This document shows, piece after piece, positions 5,565 to 9,268 of a stretch of 9,268 nt of DNA (positions within the stretch are counted from its first letter, which is position 1; each line of letters begins with the position of its first letter). Below the pieces are notes generated by a model, which had not been told where the DNA came from, did no database searches, and was given only the letters and a program-made list of their open reading frames with translations. The translations under genes were made by a program, and so were the position numbers. The stretch covers positions 1-9,268 of the forward strand of contig DQUX01000374.1 in NCBI GenBank assembly GCA_015662065.1. Direction: 5' to 3'. Origin of the DNA: Anaerolineales bacterium (GTDB lineage: Bacteria; Chloroflexota; Anaerolineae; B4-G1; DUEL01).

Positions 5565-5641
5565 GGGCGGTTAGCTCAGTTGGTCAGAGCGCTTCCCTTA
5601 CAAGGAAGAGGCCACAGGTTCGAATCCTGTACCGCCCACCA
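5565..5641 (+). tRNA. tRNA-Val (anticodon UAC)
   Basis: A complete 77-base cloverleaf can be drawn. The acceptor arms GGGCGGT (5565-5571) and ACCGCCC (5631-5637) pair over 7 bp. The D arm is GCTC/GAGC with AGTTGGTCA in the loop. The anticodon stem is CTTCC/GGAAG around CTTACAA, giving anticodon TAC, which reads the valine codon GUA and probably other GUN codons. The variable loop is AGGCC. The T arm is ACAGG/CCTGT around TTCGAAT. The discriminator is A and the CCA end is encoded (5639-5641). There is no intron or mismatch. It lies between dcd and the dehydrogenase gene under its own promoter. Confidence 0.97.
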
Positions 5642-5644
5642 CGC

Positions 5645-5673
5645 GTGCCGGGTGCTGTATGAGCGCCCGGCAC
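5645..5673 (+). terminator. Hairpin downstream of tRNA-Val, possible terminator without T-run
   Basis: GTGCCGGGTGC (5645-5655) pairs with GCGCCCGGCAC (5663-5673), 11 bp with one G-U pair and a 7-base loop. It begins 3 bases after the tRNA CCA end and finishes 22 bases before the next ATG. No T-run follows, so termination may be partial. It could equally protect or define the tRNA precursor's 3' end, with readthrough into the dehydrogenase and murF-alr genes. Confidence 0.5.
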
Positions 5674-5695
5674 CTGGATACACGGAGAGGGACGG

Positions 5696-6649
5696 ATGAA
5701 ACTCCTTTTGCCCGACCACCTGGCGGAGACGCTGCGCGATTCGATCTGCCGGATCGCGCCGGAGTGCGAGATCGTCCCCATCACCGCCGAAGGGGAGGTC
5801 CAGGGGGACCTGGGCGACGCCGAGGTGATCTTCCTGCGCTGGGGCATCGGACGGGAGACCTTCCAGCGGCTGATCGACCATATTCCCAACCTGCGCTGGG
5901 TCCACACCATCAGCGCCGGGGTGGACCACGTCCTGTTCCCCGAACTGACCAAATCCGACATCACCCTCACCAACGCCAGCGGAGTCTTCAGCGTCCCTAT
6001 TGCCGAGACGGTCCTGACCTATATGCTGGCGGTGGTCAAACGGTTGCCGGAGTTCTTCGACCAGCAGCGGGCCCGCCGCTGGCACAAGCTGGGGCTGCGG
6101 GAGTTGCACGGGCTGACGGCGGGGATCCTCGGCCTGGGGGCCATCGGCACCGAGGTCGCCCGCCTCTGCCGCGCCTTCGGCATGCACGTCTTGGGCCTGC
6201 GACGTCACCCCCACCCCAGCCAGCATGCCGACGAGGTCCTCCCCCCCAACCGCCTCCACGACCTCCTGGCCCGTTCCGACTTCGTCGTCATCGCCCTCCC
6301 CCTCACCAAGCAGACGCAGGGGCTGATCGGCCGGGCGGAGCTGGCGGCGATGAAGCCGGACGGATGGCTGATCAACATCGCCCGCGGCCCCATCGTGGAC
6401 GAGGGGGCGCTGATCGAGGCGCTGCAAGAACATCGCATCGGCGGCGCGTGTCTGGACGTCTTCGCCGAGGAGCCGCTGCCGGAAGACAGCCCCCTGTGGA
6501 ACCTACCCAACGTCATCATCACCCCCCATAACTCCTGGAGTTCCCCCTATCTCCAACGACGGGAGGCGGAACTGTTCCTCGAGAACCTGCGCCGGTACGT
6601 GGCAGGGGAGCCGCTGCTGAATGTGGTAGACAAACGGGCCGGCTACTGA
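5696..6649 (+). CDS. NAD(P)-dependent D-2-hydroxyacid dehydrogenase family protein
   Basis: This 317-residue cytoplasmic oxidoreductase interconverts a D-2-hydroxyacid and a 2-oxoacid; the exact substrate is not visible. The substrate-domain loop is SAGVD (73-77). The Rossmann motif is GLGAIG (146-151). The catalytic triad fits R230 (INIARGPIVDEGALIEAL), E259 (DVFAEEPLP) and H278 (ITPHNSW). The second Rossmann strand ends GLRR (167-170), with arginines where NAD-preferring enzymes carry an aspartate, so NADP(H) is the more likely cofactor. SAGVD resembles glyoxylate/hydroxypyruvate reductase-like members more than D-lactate dehydrogenases or VanH (usually SxGYD-type); this is an impression, not an alignment. 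GGAGAGG lies 5 bases before the ATG. The stop (6647-6649) is one base before the murF-alr start, so the two genes are almost certainly co-translated. Confidence 0.88.
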   Translation: MKLLLPDHLAETLRDSICRIAPECEIVPITAEGEVQGDLGDAEVIFLRWGIGRETFQRLIDHIPNLRWVHTISAGVDHVLFPELTKSDITLTNASGVFSVPIAETVLTYMLAVVKRLPEFFDQQRARRWHKLGLRELHGLTAGILGLGAIGTEVARLCRAFGMHVLGLRRHPHPSQHADEVLPPNRLHDLLARSDFVVIALPLTKQTQGLIGRAELAAMKPDGWLINIARGPIVDEGALIEALQEHRIGGACLDVFAEEPLPEDSPLWNLPNVIITPHNSWSSPYLQRREAELFLENLRRYVAGEPLLNVVDKRAGY

Positions 6650-6650
6650 A

Positions 6651-9209
6651 ATGATCTTCTTGGACGACCTTCTGACGGCCACCGGCGGGCAACGGATGGG
6701 CCCCCCCATCCCCACCCAGTTCCCCGCCTTCTGCTACGACTCCCGCCACACCCGGCCCGGCGAGCTGTTCGTCGCCGTCAAGACAGAAAACGGAGACGGC
6801 CACGACTACATCGCCGACGCCGTACGAAAGGGGGCCGGCGGGGTGCTCTGCCAGTTCCCCCCGGCGGACCCCACCGTTCCCTGCGTGGTGGTCCCGGACA
6901 CCCAACTGGCCCTCACCGACTGGGCCGCCCACATTCTGCGAAAACACCAACCACAGGTAGTGGGCATCACCGGCTCCACCGGCAAGACCGACGCCTGCCG
7001 GGCCATCTCCGCCGTCCTTTCCACCCACTACCCCCTCTTCTCCAACCCCCCGGACCTGAGCGACCGCTTCGGCCTGCCTATCTCTCTGGCCAGCCTATCC
7101 CCCGAGCACAAGGTCGCCGTCCTGGAACTGGCCTGCAACGCCTTCGACGAGATCGGTCACCTGGCCGAACTCACCCGTCCCCACGTCGCCGTCGTCACGG
7201 CGGTCAACCACACCCACCTGGCCTATCTGGGCAGCCTGGAGGCCATCGCCCAGGAGAAGGGCCGCCTGGTGGAGGCCCTCCCGCCGGACGGCGTGGCCCT
7301 CCTCAACTACGACGACCCCCGGGTGCGGGCGATGCGAGAGCGCACCCAGGCCCGCGTCGTCACCTACGGCCTGAGCCCCGACGCCGACATCGTCGCCTCC
7401 GACCTGCAGCCCGACCCCGAGGGACTCCAGTTCATGGTCCACTTCCCCGGCGTCAGCGGCTTGGGCACCCCCGGTTACCCGGCCAAGGCGGAGATCCGCA
7501 CCCGCCTTCTGGGCCGCCACCAGGCCTACACGGTGCTCGCTGCCATCGCCGTCGGCCTGGCCTACCACATCCCCTGGGACGACATCCTGGATGTGGTGGA
7601 AGAACTGCGCCCCGGGCCGGGCCGGCTGCAGATGCTGCCGGGCGTCGGGGGGTCGCTCCTGCTGGATGGCTCTGCCAGTTGCAGCCCGGCCACCAGCCTG
7701 GAGGCCCTGGCCACCCTGGCCGACTACCCCGCCGACCGCCGCATCGCCGTTCTGGGGGATATGGCCCAACTGGGCGGATACGCGGTGGAGGGTCACCGGA
7801 AGGTCGGGCAGGCCGCGGCGGCCTTCGTGGACCTGCTGGTGGTGAAGGGAGAGCGGGCGGTCTGGATCGCCGACGCGGCCAAGGAGGCCGGCCTGCCCTG
7901 CGAACACATCCTCGTCACCTACACCGCCCGAGACGTGGTGCGACACCTGGCACCGCAACTGGGGCCGGGGGATGTGGTGCTGGTCAAGGGGGACGTGGAG
8001 GCCCGGATGGAACAGGTGGTGGAGGACCTCCTGGCCGACCCGGCCGACGGGGCCCGGTTGGTGCGGCGGGCAGACGGACGCCGCGTGCGGGTCGCCCGCC
8101 CCGCCCGGCCCACCTGGGTGGAGGTGGACCTGGAGGCGGTGGCTTACAACGTCCGGCAGGTCAAGGAGATCGTGGGCCCCCAGGTGGAGATCCTGGCGGT
8201 CCTGAAGGCCGACGCCTACGGCCACGGAGCCCTCACCGTCTCCCGCACCGCCCTCAACAACGGCGCCTCCTTCTGCGGCGTCGCCTCGGTCAACGAGGGG
8301 GTGAAGCTCCGCAACGGCGGCGTGGACGCCCCCATCCTGGTCCTGGGCTACACCCCCGCCTGGCTGGCGCGGGAGGCGCTGCTGCACGACATCACCCTCA
8401 CCCTCTACGACGCCGACGCGGCGCGGGCCTTCAGCCGCGCCGCATCCGATCTGCGCCGTACCGCCCGGGTCCACATCAAGGTGGACACCGGCATGGGCCG
8501 GCTGGGGCTGCTGCCCGAGCAGGTCATCCCCTTCGTGGAGGAGATCCGCGACCTGCCCGGGCTGGAGCTGGAGGGGATCTTCACCCACTTCTCCGTGGCC
8601 GACGCCGAAAACCTCTCGTACACCCGCGGTCAGTTGGCCCGCTTCCTCGAGGTCCTGGACCGGCTGACCGCCATCGGCGTCACCTTACCCCTCATCCATT
8701 GCGCCAACTCCGCCGCCCTCCTCCGGTTGCCGGAGTCCCGCTTCAACATGGTGCGGCTGGGCCTGGCGATGTACGGCCTCCAGCCCTCCCCCCACGTCCC
8801 GCTCCCCCCAGGCTTTCGCCCCGCGCTGACCTGGAAGACCACCATCGCCCAGGTCAAGACCCTGCCGCCGGGCAGCTATGTCAGTTACGGCAACGCCTAC
8901 CGGACCGAGAAAGATGAGACCATCGCCGTCATCCCCGTGGGGTACGCCGACGGCTTTCGCCGCGCCCCCACCCGCTGGCAGGCGGTGCTGGTCCACGGCC
9001 AGCGGGCCCCCATCGTGGGGCGGGTCTGTATGGACCAGACGATGATCAACGTCAGCCACATCCCCAACGTGCGGGTAGGGGACGAGGTGGTGCTCATCGG
9101 TCAGCAGGGGGAAGACCGGATCACCGCCGAGGAGGTGGCAGAGTGGCTGGGGACCATCAACTACGAGGTGGTCTCCGAGATCCTGGCCCGGGTGCCGCGG
9201 GTTGTGTAG
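6651..9209 (+). CDS. murF-alr: MurF-like ligase fused to alanine racemase
   Basis: This 852-residue protein is a two-enzyme fusion. Residues 1 to about 460 are MurF-like, the ligase family that adds D-Ala-D-Ala to UDP-MurNAc-tripeptide: DSRHTRPGELFVAVK (30-44), P-loop GITGSTGKT (105-113), VLEL (157-160), HLAYLGSLEAIAQEKGRL (189-206; K203 at the carbamylated-lysine position) and RRIAVLGDMAQLGG (363-376). After a charged, Arg-rich linker (about 462-488), residues 489-852 are a complete PLP-dependent alanine racemase: VLKADAYGHG (517-526; K519 binds PLP), HIKVDTGMGRLG, VSYGNAY (744-750; catalytic Y746), VGYADGF and VCMDQTMINV (792-801). The racemase looks active. The ligase half departs from the family: GKTDACR for GKTTTK, GRHQAYTVLAA for the usual HNxxNxLAA, and LDGSASCSP (338-346) for the DDSYNANP motif. 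No clear ribosome site precedes the ATG; coupling to the dehydrogenase stop one base away probably drives initiation. Similar fusions are known in Bacteroidota. Confidence 0.93.
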   Translation: MIFLDDLLTATGGQRMGPPIPTQFPAFCYDSRHTRPGELFVAVKTENGDGHDYIADAVRKGAGGVLCQFPPADPTVPCVVVPDTQLALTDWAAHILRKHQPQVVGITGSTGKTDACRAISAVLSTHYPLFSNPPDLSDRFGLPISLASLSPEHKVAVLELACNAFDEIGHLAELTRPHVAVVTAVNHTHLAYLGSLEAIAQEKGRLVEALPPDGVALLNYDDPRVRAMRERTQARVVTYGLSPDADIVASDLQPDPEGLQFMVHFPGVSGLGTPGYPAKAEIRTRLLGRHQAYTVLAAIAVGLAYHIPWDDILDVVEELRPGPGRLQMLPGVGGSLLLDGSASCSPATSLEALATLADYPADRRIAVLGDMAQLGGYAVEGHRKVGQAAAAFVDLLVVKGERAVWIADAAKEAGLPCEHILVTYTARDVVRHLAPQLGPGDVVLVKGDVEARMEQVVEDLLADPADGARLVRRADGRRVRVARPARPTWVEVDLEAVAYNVRQVKEIVGPQVEILAVLKADAYGHGALTVSRTALNNGASFCGVASVNEGVKLRNGGVDAPILVLGYTPAWLAREALLHDITLTLYDADAARAFSRAASDLRRTARVHIKVDTGMGRLGLLPEQVIPFVEEIRDLPGLELEGIFTHFSVADAENLSYTRGQLARFLEVLDRLTAIGVTLPLIHCANSAALLRLPESRFNMVRLGLAMYGLQPSPHVPLPPGFRPALTWKTTIAQVKTLPPGSYVSYGNAYRTEKDETIAVIPVGYADGFRRAPTRWQAVLVHGQRAPIVGRVCMDQTMINVSHIPNVRVGDEVVLIGQQGEDRITAEEVAEWLGTINYEVVSEILARVPRVV

Positions 9210-9231
9210 GGGTAGAGAAGTGTGCTATAAT
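9202..9231 (+). promoter_or_regulatory. Extended -10 promoter overlapping the murF-alr stop, reading out of the window
   Basis: TGC-TATAAT (9223-9231) is a perfect extended -10 element. A weak -35-like TTGTGT lies at 9202-9207 with an 18-base spacer, within the last codons of murF-alr. The start would be near 9237-9239. The remaining bases (to 9268) show no start codon with a ribosome site and no RNA fold that I recognise, so the target lies beyond the window. Confidence 0.65.
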
Positions 9232-9268
9232 CATCTACGTCCTTTTTCTGAAGATCACACGGCCAATA

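Noticed and set aside
5576..6433. Reverse-strand open frame running from the dehydrogenase gene across the tRNA
   Set aside because: The part over the tRNA gives a peptide often seen as a false prediction antisense to tRNA genes; the rest opposes a conserved enzyme.
7095..8588. Long reverse-strand open frame of 497 codons antisense to murF-alr
   Set aside because: It is rich in Gly, Val, Gln and His in the pattern of a GC-rich gene read on the opposite strand, has no recognisable motif, and lies wholly opposite a clearly conserved fusion enzyme.
7679..8917. Forward open frame of 412 codons in another phase of murF-alr
   Set aside because: The translation is almost entirely Gly, Pro and Arg, a composition shadow of the real frame, which carries the racemase motifs.

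Overview
The window is GC-rich, with G or C favoured at third codon positions, and every credible gene lies on the + strand. The best guess for the source is a bacterium of the Chloroflexota (Anaerolineae/Caldilineae-like or a thermophilic relative). That rests on the CWCGSGKKYKNCH form of the SecA zinc tail, a MurF-Alr fusion, an arginyl-tRNA synthetase with an atypical HIGH motif, and a KaiC-like ATPase cassette. It is an inference from remembered family patterns, not a database result.

Layout: (1) 1-205, the 3' end of secA with its zinc-binding tail and a basic C-terminal extension. (2) 235-2063, a compact four-gene cassette: a winged-helix protein, a single-domain KaiC/RAD55-family ATPase, and two small proteins each predicted to span the membrane three times. 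The last three genes are tightly packed, with ATGA stop/start overlaps at 1408-1411 and 1695-1698. This is the part of the window most like an undescribed system, and it reads as a membrane-to-DNA signalling module. (3) A 70-base gap holds a perfect 9-bp hairpin just before the next start. (4) 2134-5525, housekeeping genes: adenosine deaminase (add), arginyl-tRNA synthetase (argS) and dCTP deaminase (dcd). (5) 5528-5673, a tRNA-Val(UAC) gene under a perfect consensus TTGACA-N17-TATAAT promoter, followed by an 11-bp hairpin. (6) 5696-9209, an NAD(P)-dependent D-2-hydroxyacid dehydrogenase followed after one base by a 852-residue MurF-alanine racemase fusion. (7) 9202-9231, an extended -10 promoter overlapping the fusion's stop codon and pointing out of the window.

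How the genes relate: add and dcd both deaminate nucleosides or nucleotides, argS and tRNA-Val serve translation, and murF-alr supplies D-alanine and belongs to peptidoglycan precursor assembly. These are mostly a co-directional housekeeping run rather than one pathway. The most notable departures from family norms are an ArgRS with TLGS where HxGH is expected, a MurF half that has lost the YN of its DDSYNANP-type motif, and the uncharacterised wHTH/KaiC-like/membrane-pair cassette. No mobile element, CRISPR array or rRNA gene was seen.
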